Source: Trileptium ribeirensis (lineage: Eukaryota > Nematoda > Enoplea > Enoplida > Thoracostomopsidae). From it: a stretch of 64,000 nt of DNA. The notes beneath the pieces are model-generated. The model was given only the letters and a program-made list of their open reading frames with translations, made no database searches and was not told where the DNA came from. The position numbers and the translations under genes were made by a program. The stretch spans positions 1-64,000 of the forward strand of contig JASANE010030337.1 in assembly GCA_030248225.1 (NCBI GenBank), written 5' to 3'. Of this stretch, positions 25,397 through 35,941 are shown piece by piece; positions within the stretch are counted from its first letter, which is position 1, and every line of letters begins with the position of its first letter.

Positions 25397-25728
25397 TTTC
25401 TCAAATATTTGGTGAAGAAGATATATGCCCAGCATGTTCTGAGCCTGAATCGGAATACAATGACGGCGGGTGGTGCGCAAAATGTGGCCAATTTGTGCAC
25501 GACGACTGCATATTTGGAGGCACACAACGTTCATTTGTATGTTGTGACGGTGAAGATCGCTTTTGGTCTTTGGCAGACAACATGCCTCTAAGTGTTATTC
25601 AAATCATGGACCGTTATCTCGATAATACTAAAAAAACACGGTTCTCTAACATCAGAACACGCAACGACGGCGAAAATGATACTAACGTTCAGTCGATGTG
25701 TTCTACAGACGACGAAATGGAGTACTAA
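25397..25728 (+). CDS. PHD-like zinc finger exon, probable last exon of the DDE/PHD gene
   Basis: Acceptor GTATTTTAG (AG 25395-25396) opens a phase-1 exon that ends at a stop at 25726-25728. It encodes EEDICPACSEPES, GGWCAKCGQFVHDDCIFGG and SFVCCDGED: C-x2-C, twelve residues, C-x2-C, x4-H, x2-C, then CC. The first six ligands follow the PHD (C4HC3) spacing; the final pair is CC instead of C-x2-C. An acidic tail with TDDEMEY follows. PHD fingers usually read histone H3 tails or act as protein-binding modules. Phase and order fit the C-terminal end of the upstream protein, but the link to exon 4 has several possible donors. It might instead be a separate gene. Confidence 0.6.
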
Positions 25729-25980
25729 CAGGTGAACCAAAATGGCGGTTAGCACATATTTAGAGCCAGTTATGTGTATCATCATTTATATAGTTTCATC
25801 ATCCTATTATTATAGACCTGGACTATGTATATATAAAATTTTTTAATTTTTCCCGGAACATATCACGTTTTTCCACCTACGGTGATAGTGCAAATTTTGT
25901 TCCTCTAAACTTAAGCTTAAACAAGCAATGTAAGTTGATATATATTTATTAGCTTATTGCAAATAATATTTTAATTTATA

Positions 25981-25986
25981 AATAAA
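25981..25986 (+). terminator. Poly(A) signal AATAAA after the PHD exon
   Basis: A canonical AATAAA about 250 bp after the stop codon at 25728, in an AT-rich 3' flank; a plausible cleavage signal for the DDE/PHD transcript. Confidence 0.45.
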
Positions 25987-27429
25987 AGTGCAAAAAGATA
26001 TATACCTGTTATACCAGAAAGATATATACCTCTTATATATAGAGTTTTAAAACCGAAATACATGCGGTTTTTTACCAAATGCCAGCAGGACGTGACCTAG
26101 AGTTAAAAGTCATGCGCTTCTTGCTCCCTTTTTGTAAACGCGATTGAACTCATAATGCTATTTGGCAATTAACTAGATACCGTAGCTAGTGAGAATTTTG
26201 CCTCTGCCATTTATTGGAGTTTACTTCTTAACATTTACAGTATATAACACATTTTCCAATATATGCGACGAAAATCATCAACTTTATTTCACAGCCTAGA
26301 AATTTATTCTGATATATTTCAGTTGCGTAAGCTTTTGACACATTGATCGCTAGAACTAGTGCTGTGTTTACGAATTAAGTTTTTCGTAAATAACCATTTT
26401 GTATACGAATGTATATGGTGATCAATATATGTATGTGTCAATGCATGTATATTTTGTATATATCATTAAGTTGCCCAAATCAATGGTTGTATATATATTT
26501 TACAAATTGACATTGTTCAATAACTAGTTAGTTACTCAGAGAAACAGAGCAAAAGCGGCTAAAGTGACGTATTACAAAATTTGCGATTCTGCTTTTTAAA
26601 GTTCCGCAATGTAAACAATAATACACCGGAAATGCAGCGCTACGACCGGTTAACCTCAAAACCGTAGTATTTGTTATTCCAAGAATCACAAAGACGAAAA
26701 CTATTTAAACTTATAAATCACAAATTTTAATAAAAATTCAAATTAGAAAAGTATTTTTAAGTTGTACCCCCCAGCACTTGCGTTATTTGTGTAAATTACT
26801 AAAACATAACTGCTTTTATTATATTTGGCAATGCTGAAAGCCAATAGAAATATTATAGTCACTTTCATATTAAAAAAGCGACAAAATTTAATATTCCTGG
26901 TACCAAACCTTTGCAACTGCTGCAAATGAACCGCATCGCAGGGATAATAACACATCCAAGTATTGTTAAAACAATGAAACCAACGGGTTAAATATCTCTA
27001 CAATCCTATAGCTCACCCGGGACAAGCGGGAACTTTGTTAAAAATTTTTTAAGTTTCACTTTTTAGTGTACTTTATAATAGTTGGCTCGTTCCTAGCTGC
27101 AACCGGATCCTTTGACAAGAATGATGGGAGATTCTTGCATGTGATTTTCAATTTGCGATATCGCAAGAGTTTTAAGCGAAACTGTTCAGGGACCTGAAAT
27201 GACCAAAATCAAAGACATTAATTTGTATCAAGCATGAATCTACTAAGAGTTATGCATGGTACAAACATCCAAAAATACTTTTCCACAATTGTTTAAGGGT
27301 ACAAACGCCAATCAGTGTTTCGAGATTTTGACATAAGGAATAAAAATCCAAAGCGTTTTACTTTTTGAAGTGTTATGGCAAACTACTTTTAATAATGCCG
27401 CTGATACAAAAATTGGTGTCGCCATTTCC
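25987..27429. other. Intergenic AT-rich stretch
   Basis: Low-complexity TATATGTATG-type runs (about 26400-26500) and no supportable gene. Confidence 0.5.
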
Positions 27430-27725
27430 AGAAATTGCATAGTTTTCCAGTCAATTTCAAGATATCTGCAATTTCATTCAGGAACATTTTTGTTTTGTGG
27501 CATAATTCAAATTTTGCAACTATGTTGTTTCAAGTGGGGTTGAGCCTCATGGTATTTTGCGCTTTTTTTGCTTGGTGGTATGGTATAATCCAAATGCGGT
27601 ATTTTGCATATGGTTCTGTTACATGATATTTTGCACTTTCTTGTTTTGTAGCTAAATTCAACATACCAACTATGTTGTTTCACCTATCATTGTGCTGTAT
27701 CATATTTTGCACATTTTTGCATGAA
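27430..27725. repeat. Degenerate tandem phrases
   Basis: TATTTTGCA-type phrases recur at about 27551, 27598, 27627 and 27706, and CAACTATGTTGTTTCA appears at 27518 and 27667. The spacing is irregular, suggesting an eroded tandem repeat. Confidence 0.4.
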
Positions 27726-27779
27726 ATGCCTTTTATTATTTCATGTCATATCCGGCTTTTCTCGCCTTTTTGATTCTAT

Positions 27780-28140
27780 TTCCAGGCCGTTAAGATCAAA
27801 GTCGGTCCTTCCCCAACGATGCAAAACTTTGGGCCGTCCAGACCAGGAGCAGCGAAATATCAACCCAGCTACTCGGGGCCGGTTTATAATCAGGTGTCAC
27901 CGCGCAATATAAAGGATACAGGCGATATAAAGATATACAGACAAATAATAAAATTTAAAATTAATCAAGTTTATCGAACGGTGTACTAATCATTAGATCT
28001 TTGACTAGAGGTGAGAATGAAATGTGATTCTTCAGCCCGACCGGCCCGTTTGAGGTAGGGTCAGCCCAGACCGGACCTGCAACATTTGCCCCTGCCAGTT
28101 TGTATTCAGGCGTCGTCCGCTTGGCCTAGGAGCCCAAAAT
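27780..28140. repeat. GC-rich diverged direct repeat (two copies)
   Basis: 27835-27905 and 28060-28135 share the order CAGACC, then GGTTTATAATCAGGTGTCACC (left) or AGTTTGTATTCAGGCGTCGTCC (right). Both are much richer in G+C than their surroundings. They look like two old copies of one element; I cannot say which class. Confidence 0.4.
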
Positions 28141-28593
28141 TCTCACATCCTGACATAATTGAGTCGCAGTGAGTATATATGTCTATTTATAATCAAATCA
28201 CATTTTAAATTGGTTATCAAGTTCGCTGCCTATAATGTTGTAGCAATACGTAGTGCTCGTTGTGTAGCTTCTTCGCTGTCTTAAATATATATTTATTTAT
28301 AATGTATAATTTATTATTTGCGAACGTATGTGCATATACTTGTACATATATGTATGTATCACGTGTGTATCACGTGTGTGTATATTGTGTAACATCAATT
28401 CACAAAATCACGACGACGTAAACTAGTGATCCGTGTAATTAAGTTAGTTTGTGCAAACACGTGAATATTTTATAATACACATTAATATTATTAATACACA
28501 CAATAATATTACATAATGAACGTGCGTATATCTAGAACAGAGCCAGAGAGATGACGAGATGCATCCAACGATAAACCAACGGGAGCAGCTCAC

Positions 28594-28788
28594 ATCGTAA
28601 GCTGTTGCGTTAATAGATTTTGTCGTATAATGCCTGTTTGCACATGAATTATTATTTCGTTTGCTTAGCGAGGTTCTCATATAGACAACTAAATGGTCTG
28701 AGTCGCCCCCTTCCGTGCCACCGGGTTTCGGTGCCGGAGGCGGCGTGAGTTTGTCTAGCATTGAGCAATACACAAATTGATTCGGGCG
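28594..28788 (-). CDS. Candidate internal exon, unknown protein (Pro/Gly-rich segment)
   Basis: On the minus strand, acceptor TTTTTTTAACTCTTTAG precedes a 195-bp segment that is open in phase 0 and ends at donor ACGAT|GTGAGC. It encodes RPNQFVYCSMLDKLTPPPAP, KPGGTEGGDSDHLVVYM and RTSLSKRNNNSCANRH. The GC-rich codons against an AT-rich background favour coding. I do not recognise the family. It may follow the candidate exon at 29061-29133, which can leave in phase 0. Confidence 0.4.
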
Positions 28789-29060
28789 CTAAAGAGTTAA
28801 AAAAACTGGGAAACTGAAGCCTACTCAGGCGTATCAGTATATATGTATAGTTCCAATATATTGCTTTCAAGGTTGCAGCAACGTCCATCTTAATTTAGTG
28901 TTGTTTAAAAGGTGAATAAATAGAAAAACACTACTCGATATATAGCAATACATAAATGAAAAGAAATATATATATCATAAATATTAGTCAAATTGACAAA
29001 CAAAAGTGGTGAAACATGGCCCAATCAGCTATAGATAAACCTATGATTAACTCACCTCAC

Positions 29061-29133
29061 GCAACATAATTGGCTCTTTTGATCATAGAAAAAATTTGCC
29101 AGCGCATCTTCCACTGGAACATCTTTGTGAATT
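29061..29133 (-). CDS. Candidate internal exon, unknown protein
   Basis: The minus strand has acceptor TACTATGTAG, then a frame encoding IHKDVPVEDALANFFYDQ and KSQLCC. Two donors lie five bases apart: TTGC|GTGAGG (phase 0, fits the exon at 28788) and GTGAG|GTGAGT (stronger, phase 2). Only one of the three frames is open across the exon. The product is unrecognised; the partners are inferred. Confidence 0.38.
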
Positions 29134-29469
29134 CTACATAGTACTTAGCAATACAGAACAATACACATACGCACATATAATACAAGTAATTCAATAATAT
29201 TGCTGCTATAAAACAAGTTAATAAATGATATAAAACCGTCGCTATTACATGTAAAACGTAAGAACTTTATTATTATCTTTGTGTAAATGATTGTAGCTTT
29301 GCTTGTATGAGGTAAACAGCTATATGTATGAGTCAATTTTGCTTATAACCGCTAATAGGCATGTGTTCACTGGAACACTACACAAACGTCTTGGGTTGGA
29401 TAATGGAGGAGCAATTTTTGCTAAGAGTCAAGTGAAGATGCATTCACACGTTCAAATGTTTGCTCAAAT

Positions 29470-29845
29470 TTTTGTGCCAGAAAGTGTCATAGTAAAATGC
29501 CGATGCGTCTTTTTTGTTTTTTCATTAAAGCTCCGTTCATAGGGTTTCAGGTATGGAATCTTCGTGGTTCCTCGACACAAAGTTCGAAAACTTGTTCTGA
29601 CTTCCTGGGCGGCTGAAAAGTTTTACTTGTGGGGTTTCGGGCAAGAGAATATCATTGTCGGTGTTGATTTTGCTCTGCGACCCACGGTTCTTTGGGTATG
29701 GGGGTATTGCGCGCCAATGGGCGGCTGAAAAGTTTAACTTGTGGGCTATCGGGCATGGGAATCTCATTGTCGGTGTTGATTTTGCTCTGCGACCCATGGT
29801 TTCATTGTTTACTCTAAATGGTACGCAGCAGCAGAGGAACAATTA
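29470..29845 (+). repeat. Outlying copy of the 56.6-58.6 kb repeat
   Basis: It shares AAAATGCCGATGC, TCTTTTTTGTTTTT, GGTTCCTCGAC, GGGCGGCTGAAAAG and GTTGATTTTGCTCTGCGACC with the array at 56556-58575, in the same order. Two sub-units about 113 bp apart begin at about 29605 and 29718. The ORFs it contains are by-products of the repeat. Confidence 0.65.
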
Positions 29846-29969
29846 ATGGTTGGTATTACCCAGGATAAACCCAACGGTAATGAATAGTATTGTTAATTGC
29901 ATGTGCTCTTTCTGTACTTTTACTTGACTATTGTAGTAACCGAAAATACATAAATTAGCTTACCGTCAC

Positions 29970-30013
29970 CGCCATGGATCGCTTGCCAACAAAGATTCCA
30001 GTAAATTGGCTCG
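29970..30013 (-). CDS. Candidate micro-exon upstream of the unknown minus-strand gene
   Basis: Minus-strand acceptor AGTTATCTGCAG, then 44 bp encoding RANLLESLLASDPW, ending in phase 2 at GCG|GTGACG; the next exon enters in phase 2, making an Arg codon. A stronger donor (GACG|GTAAGC) lies six bases downstream but would bring a stop into this frame. This is weak evidence and I am not sure of it. Confidence 0.25.
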
Positions 30014-30120
30014 CTGCAGATAACTGACAATAAAACTGTGCAGCGTAGCAGATGCGGATTCTTCGAAGTTATTTTTTACTACAATTTTTTGAGTTACAAA
30101 CGTTGTGTTGCGGAGATATT

Positions 30121-30671
30121 AATTAGGAATTGTCTTTTACAGCTTGCTATAAGAGACTTTTGTCTCTTACAAATGCCCGAAGTAGACACAAATCTCTTAC
30201 AGCCAGCGAAAACAGACTTAAATCTCTTTCACTTAGCCGTGACAGATTTATGTCTCTTTCGGCTAGCTGCAAGAAACTATTGTCTCTTATGACCAGCTAT
30301 AAGAGACAAATGTCTCTTACAGCTATCCGTAAGGTTTTGAAGTCTCTTACGGTTGGCTTTAAGAGACTTTTGTCTTTAACAGCAATGCATTACAAACTAA
30401 AATCTCTTATAGCTGTCCTTAAGATATATTTATCTCGTATGGGCAGTCGTTAAAGACTGTTGTCTCTTGTGGCCAGCTCTAAAAGACAAAAATCTCTTAG
30501 AGACGGTTGTAAGAGACTAAAATATCTTACAGTTGTCTATAAGAGATTAAAATATCTTACAATTGGCTATAAGAGACAAAAGTGTCTTATAGCTATCTGT
30601 ATGAAACTAAAATATTATACAGCCAGCCTTAAGAGATTTTTGTCTCTTACGGACCGCTGTAAGAGACAAAA
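30121..30671. repeat. 30-bp palindromic minisatellite, 18 full units in perfect register
   Basis: The units are exactly 30 bp with no insertion or deletion from 30121 to 30660, then part of a nineteenth. The consensus core is AAGAGAC-nnn(T/A)-GTCTCTT, a hairpin with 7-bp arms, followed by ACAGC and a variable ten-base spacer. Units differ by many substitutions. One plus-strand frame stays open over the array as a ten-residue repeat (like KRLLSLTASC) except for a single TAA at 30451-30453. Several units contain TCTCTTACAG, which resembles a 3' splice site. It lies just downstream of the LAPTM-like stop codon. Confidence 0.9.
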
Positions 30672-30948
30672 CTGCCCGGTTTCTGCACGCATTTTTCTGT
30701 GAATGCTGCATGACGACATAATGTGTTGAGTGATGACCAGCTTATGAAAGCATCAACTTAAACATTGATGTGACTTGTCGAAACAGCTGTACGAATTTTC
30801 GAACTTGTCAACTCTAACTTCTAGATTATATATTGCCACATATGAGCCGATATTGATAAACATTTAACACTGTTGCTAAAATAAAGTTTTTAACCAGATT
30901 TCAGTAATCTAGATGACAAATCAATTTTTGTACTCTACGCTTTGTCTT

Positions 30949-31576
30949 CTAGAAACGACTTATCACTACATGTTCAGCGTCCACGTATCGTCTTTTCTGT
31001 AATAAATATTGGTAACACCGAAAAAGTACCCATGCGAACCAAATCAATATTGCCAGCCGCAAGAAACAGTAGGTAATCCCAAAGCCTAATATTCCTGTCG
31101 TGCCCTGGCGTATAAAATCCAAAAACGATATTTCGTCAGGATCTTCTTCGTTGGGTGTTATGGTAGTGGTAGCGTCGTAAGGATTCAGTTCAGCAGTTTC
31201 TGATTCCATGGTTGCGTTACCAAATATAATTATTTCAGAAGTTAAATTAAATTCCGCGTGAGAAATAGATTCATTTTTGTTAGAATCACTCTCGTCGCTT
31301 TCTGGTGTTACCACTGCAATCATAAGCACAATCAATGATGCAACTATAACAATAATTTCCACAGTATATATTATTAGGGCAGGTATTATGTAACAGTGGT
31401 CAGTTTTTGCAACGCCTACTACTATTAGCACCAAGCATATCAGTATAATTAGTCCAAAAATAATAGCCCAGAACGTCGCATGATAAGCATGATTGACCGC
31501 AAGACCCGTAGCAAGACCGAGAATGTCGCAGAATTTGAAAACAATGGCAATTACGGCGATAATAAGTGCGCCGACT
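30949..31576 (-). CDS. LAPTM-like four-transmembrane protein, terminal exon
   Basis: This exon starts after minus-strand acceptor TTTATATTTCAG and ends at a stop at 30949. Joined in phase to 37553-37662 it gives a 245-residue protein. Hydrophobic helices lie at about residues 38-61 (VGALIIAVIAIVFKFCDI), 71-93, 99-126 (CYIIPALIIYTVEIIV) and 198-222. The long loop between helices 3 and 4 has three N-glycosylation sequons (about N138, N147, N157) and should be lumenal. CYQYLLQKRR after helix 4 holds a YxxL-type sorting motif. Cys-rich N-terminus, 'HVR-x-G' entry into helix 1, and 'IIP' in helix 3 recall the LAPTM4/5 endolysosomal family. That call is by pattern, not by alignment; other small four-helix families are possible. 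The ORF start at 31617 lies in the intron and is not the real start. Confidence 0.65.
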
Positions 31577-31813
31577 CTGAAATATAAAATACATATCGAT
31601 AAAACGTAAGTTGACACTGCTGTTAGATTTGCTCTCTCGATTTAAACAAATGACATTGTGAAATGTTTAAAAAATTAATGATGAAGAAGTGCAATTGCTA
31701 CGTAGATGTATAATTATCTAGCCTAAATGTACATATACATATTTAATTATATATAAAAATGAATTTTTAAATATTTCTTTTTGAATTAATAGTTATGGTT
31801 ACGGACCTCTGGT

Positions 31814-33672
31814 CAGGGGCGGCGTAACGATTTTATAAGTGGGGGCTACAGACGGGCACTGATATAATTTGTATTAATAGCCCAGAATGTAATAAAACTC
31901 GATAGATATTAACGTTTCTCTAATTATTCACTATACGTAATTTACTGTAATTATTATTCTGGTATCCTTGTATATATCGCGTTATGAACCAATAGCGCCA
32001 CGGTAATTGGCAAGAACATACCTTTGGCTAACCAAAGTGAATACGTCTGATTAAAACGGTATTCATCTATAAGTTTGTTAAATTTTCACGCTTTAAGCTA
32101 GAGAGTATTCATCCACAGTATGCTGTTCTTTTTAGGGTACTCCGTAGCTGTGACGTAGCAAGGAGGGGCCTCGGCGCCTAGCCCCTAATCCCGAGCCTGA
32201 TGTTAAAAACCAATCAAAACCCTTAATAAATGACCGGTTTTAGTTTAATAGTTGCAAAATGGCGTATGATTCCTCTAGCTCATGAGCCCAAAGGAGATCA
32301 TATTCAAATGTTTACGTAAATTGTAGGCAACCATGGTATTCCGCCACCTAGGAATCACTAAAGGATTGCGAGCGATACTGCTTCGAATAATATTACAGTT
32401 GTTACCGTTGGGTTTATACATCAAACAACATCAAACCATCACATAGCCATCACAAGAGGGGGAGCCGCCAATCCCACAACTCACATTTTACGGACAAACG
32501 TGAAAAAATTAACAGGTGAACTAGACATATTTTGGAGTCTCTGTCCACTTTTGAAGACCTTGCGACACCTCCGAAGCACCACGTTAGCTTTAAAATAATG
32601 TTATCAAAAAGTTCGATCAAAACATGTTAAACGTGATGTAGCAGATAAAAGACACACGATACTAATTAATCTCGCTTGACGACATCTATCGGACAAAAAC
32701 ATGTAATATATTATCAAGAGTGCATTAGGGAAGAGTATGACACTTCCCTGCACTCATGCATTAGCCCGAGTTTGATATCGCCTGACCCCCCCAGTTTCTG
32801 GGGGGTAGCTCGGACACCCCAGTTTTTTTAGGAGGGGTGGGGATCTGTTTATCAGCAGCTGCTTTTGAACCGACCCCCCAGAAATTGCGGGGTCTGATCG
32901 ACCCCCCCCCAAAAAAACTGGGGGGAGTCCGAGCTATCCTCCCCCCAGAAACTGGGCGGGGGGTCAGGGCATCTCGACCCCCCGGAGACTGGACAGGGGC
33001 GAGGCCGAAAACGCCCGCGACATCAAACACGGGCTAAGACATGAGTGCAGGGAACTCTTCTTTAATGCACTCTTGATACAATACTTCACGATTTGACCCC
33101 TCTGGCTGTGTAAGTAAGGCCAGGGTTAAATGGGGGCAACAACACAAAAATTACATCCAGATCGATCCATACACAGTATACTGTCATTATTGAGCCCTCA
33201 TGTGAAGAGGTTCGACAATCGTGTAAATGACATGTAAAAACATTTAAATGAACATATTACATTTTTAAATATATATTTGAATAACATCGTTTAAAAATCA
33301 TTAACATTATTTTTTCTTCAACCCGACGGATGATAGTATGCGAGAAAAAACTAAACAGCAAAATAATTTACGCGATCTTGACTAGGAAAAGCAGTATGAA
33401 TAACCGTTACACGCCAAACTAAATGTTTTAAGTTGAAGAAAATATTAGCCATATATAAATATATTGTAGCAGATAAAGTACCATGCAAAAAAATTGTGAG
33501 CAGGCTATAATCAAATCTAAAAAATTATCACAATATAACATTATAATAATGTTTTAGAAGGTTCGTGGATTGAATACATCAAGCCTTCCGCAGGCACACG
33601 TGATGGCTTGTTGATGTTCGAAAGTGGCGAGGGAGCTCAGACCCCCCTAGCCCCCCGGCTCCACCGCCCCTG
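31814..33672. mobile_element. Non-autonomous hAT element with 8-bp target-site duplication
   Basis: The left end CAGGGGCGGCG and right end CCACCGCCCCTG form hAT-type CAGGGG termini; G-rich sub-terminal blocks (GGGGGCTA) are also inverted. CCTCTGGT is directly repeated at 31806-31813 and 33673-33680, a perfect 8-bp duplication as hAT insertion produces. The 1,859-bp interior has no transposase ORF, so it needs a transposase from elsewhere. About 363 bp of it is a nested MITE. The intact duplication suggests a not very old insertion. Confidence 0.88.
32714..33076. mobile_element. GC-rich MITE with about 60-bp inverted ends and TA duplication, nested in the hAT element
   Basis: TCAAGAGTGCATTAGGGAAG at the left matches the inverse of the right end (CTTTAATGCACTCTTGA), and the similarity runs on through TTCCCTGCACTCATG to AGCCCGxGTTTGAT. 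TA flanks both sides (32712-32713 and 33077-33078), as in Tc1/mariner insertions. The core is several C6-G6 blocks such as CCCCCCAGTTTCTGGGGGG, forming local hairpins and possible G-quadruplexes on either strand. ORFs here are by-products of the GC-rich repeat. Confidence 0.82.
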
Positions 33673-34499
33673 CCTCTGGTCGAACGGGATTGCATGGGAT
33701 GTTTAGAATAGCAAGATTGTCGCTTCTGGTACAATATATATATGACTATTCTAGTTCACAGGGGGGGGCAGGCAATTCAGTTCGTAGGCCCACGTTCTTT
33801 GCAGGTATAACACCACAGTCTCTGGACCCACAATTATCTCATTCCTCAAAAAGGCAGCGCTTCGCCACCAGGGTCGCCCTTACCGCTATGCTTGATTGTT
33901 GACTATATTTTTAGAAGTTCATTGGGTTAAAAACTGGTATTAAGGAGATTTCGCCATTAAAACACCTAAACACTCCGTTTAAAATTCTTCAATACTCCAA
34001 CCCCACCCCATGCGACGGCTTTGATTACATGTTCTACCAAATGGAAATGTTCCGACGTCATATATTTAAAGAGTTGCCAATCATGACTTCAAAAACTTGA
34101 GGTGATCAGAAAAACTGAACTTTCGAATTTATAGTCTTTTTTGAATTTTGGTCATAGCTGGCTAATGTATTATGTATGTTGCGGATTTTTGGACCTAACC
34201 ATCTGCAGATTTCAAAAATCACTACAGCTAAGCTCTAAGGCAGTGGTTCGTCCCACATGGGATCAAGCTGTTTGATGCAAGGAACAAATGTCAAACGCCA
34301 ACAGATATATACAAAATAACAATAATTATGGTAACCCTTGTACGAGAAGTCTGAAGCCATGCTTAAAGGGGAACCCTGGGGCGCTAACTAAGTTGCTGGC
34401 GTCACAGTTGAGCTACAGTATGCGGGATATGACGACCTGGGGTCCTAGGCATAAGGGGGCGTGCCCTAGGATTCCACTTGCAGGCTGCTCTATAAAATG

Positions 34500-34690
34500 A
34501 GTCTTTCCCAGTATCCCCAAATTGAAATTGGGCAGTTTTTAGTTTTAGCAGTTTTTGCTACCACTCGACTCAGCTCGATGAAGCGGTTTAGAAAATACCC
34601 ATTTCTGCAATGTATATGCGAAAATTTTTCGATGCCCAGGGTACCCAAAATTTTTTCTCGACAAATGCATGATCTTATATACATTAGACC
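34500..34690 (+). repeat. Fragment related to the TIR element at 37756-38020
   Basis: Shares ACTCGACTCAGCTCGATGAAG (here) with ACTCAACTCAACGAGGCGG (there), then AAAATA, ATTTTTCGAT, ACCCAAAATTTT and TCTCGA in order. The inverted ends are missing or decayed. Confidence 0.5.
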
Positions 34691-35280
34691 GCACTGACGA
34701 GGTAAGGAGTTTTATTAACATTTATGTGAAATCCCAAGTGTAATGCTAAAGGTATGCCTAAGTTGTTAACCCTTGAGCGATTTAGCTACCAATCGTCTCA
34801 CCACGTCAATACTGTTCGAATAATATAAAATTTTTCATTTATTGAAAAAATGTTTTTTCGGAAATTTTGGGCACCTTTGGCATCCCAAAAAAATCAAAAA
34901 ATTTTGTCATAGAAAATGTCGGAATGGGCATTTTCTCGGCTCATTGGGCGGAATGTAATCGTGCCAAAATTTGGTTGTATCTCAAAAATGGATCAACTTC
35001 GAACTAGTGGTAGATTCCATCAAAGACCCTAAAATGATATTACGGAATAATTTGCATTGGGCTAAAACATCTATTGTAGAATCGTAAGTGGTATTTTGGC
35101 GGACGAGGTATGTGTACGTGTACTGTTAAGTCGCAGTTCTGTACAGCTGCATTATCAAGAGTGGTGATGTTGAAGCAAGTATTGCCGGGTCGGCCAGCCA
35201 TTACTATCAGTTAAATAAAAAGGAAATGTAAAGTTATAAATATGACGGTTAGTAAAATTGTGTTGAAACAATCCCCAAGC

Positions 35281-35520
35281 TTATCATAGAGTTGTTAGAG
35301 TGAAGCATGCTTAGACTTGGTGCTTAGCTTTTTGTGTTTTCGGAGCGTAAGCTAAGTCGTTGTGCTTAAGCTTAGCTGTTAGTTTAGACTTAGTTCGCAG
35401 GCCAACGTTTAGTACTTAAGATTAATGCTTAGGCTGTTTGGTTAGGCTGCTTAGGCTACAGAATTAGCTTCAATGCTTAGTCTTAGGCTTAGACTTAGTG
35501 CTTAGGCCAGGCTGAATAAT
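35281..35520. repeat. Degenerate GCTTAG / TTAGGC tract
   Basis: Phrases such as TGCTTAG, TTAGGCTTAG and CTTAGGC recur about every 10-25 bp. The same words, inverted (ACTAAGCCTAAG), occur inside the MITE family at 35.7, 44.0 and 54.8 kb, so this is more likely expanded MITE interior than telomere sequence. Confidence 0.5.
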
Positions 35521-35735
35521 AATACTTTGTGTCGGTCGCGGTGGAGTTGTATGCTTGGCTTAATCATCATATTTTACTGCCTTTGAGATTATGTGGGCAA
35601 TGGGTGATTGGCAGTAAATCGGTACTAACCGATTCCTCTCATCAAGTGGCGTCTATTTGTACCCATTTTCACTAATTGAAGATTTTTTATGTTTTCACTT
35701 CAAGGATGAGCAAATCGATTATGCAGTAAGCGGCA

Positions 35736-35941
35736 CAGGTAACCTTGAGAGGCGAAAATAAAATGCAGGCCATGCCGTTCTCGATATACTAAGCCTAAGC
35801 CTTAATCTTAGCTTAAGCTAGGTCCTTATATAAGACATACACTAAGCCTAAGGCGGGTGATGCCGCTGTTGCCCTCTGAATCTCCTGCTCTAAGCTGTTC
35901 TTTTCCTAACGTTATAATATGCCGCCCCTCGGGGTTACCTG
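35736..35941 (+). mobile_element. MITE family A, copy 1
   Basis: Ends CAGGTAACCTTGAGAGGCG and, inverted, CAGGTAACCCCGAGGGGCGG. The interior has CATGCCGTTCTCGATATACT, AAGCCTAAG words, TAAGCTGTTCTTTTCCTAA and a TTATAATATGCCGCCCCT 3' region shared with copies at 44.0 and 54.8 kb. No ORF. I could not find a convincing target-site duplication. Confidence 0.7.

Noticed and set aside
30121..30671. CRISPR array
   Set aside because: Units are contiguous 30-bp repeats with no unique spacers of constant length, in animal DNA with introns and no cas genes.
32761..33037. Pro-rich ORFs on both strands
   Set aside because: They are read-throughs of the GC-rich MITE core.
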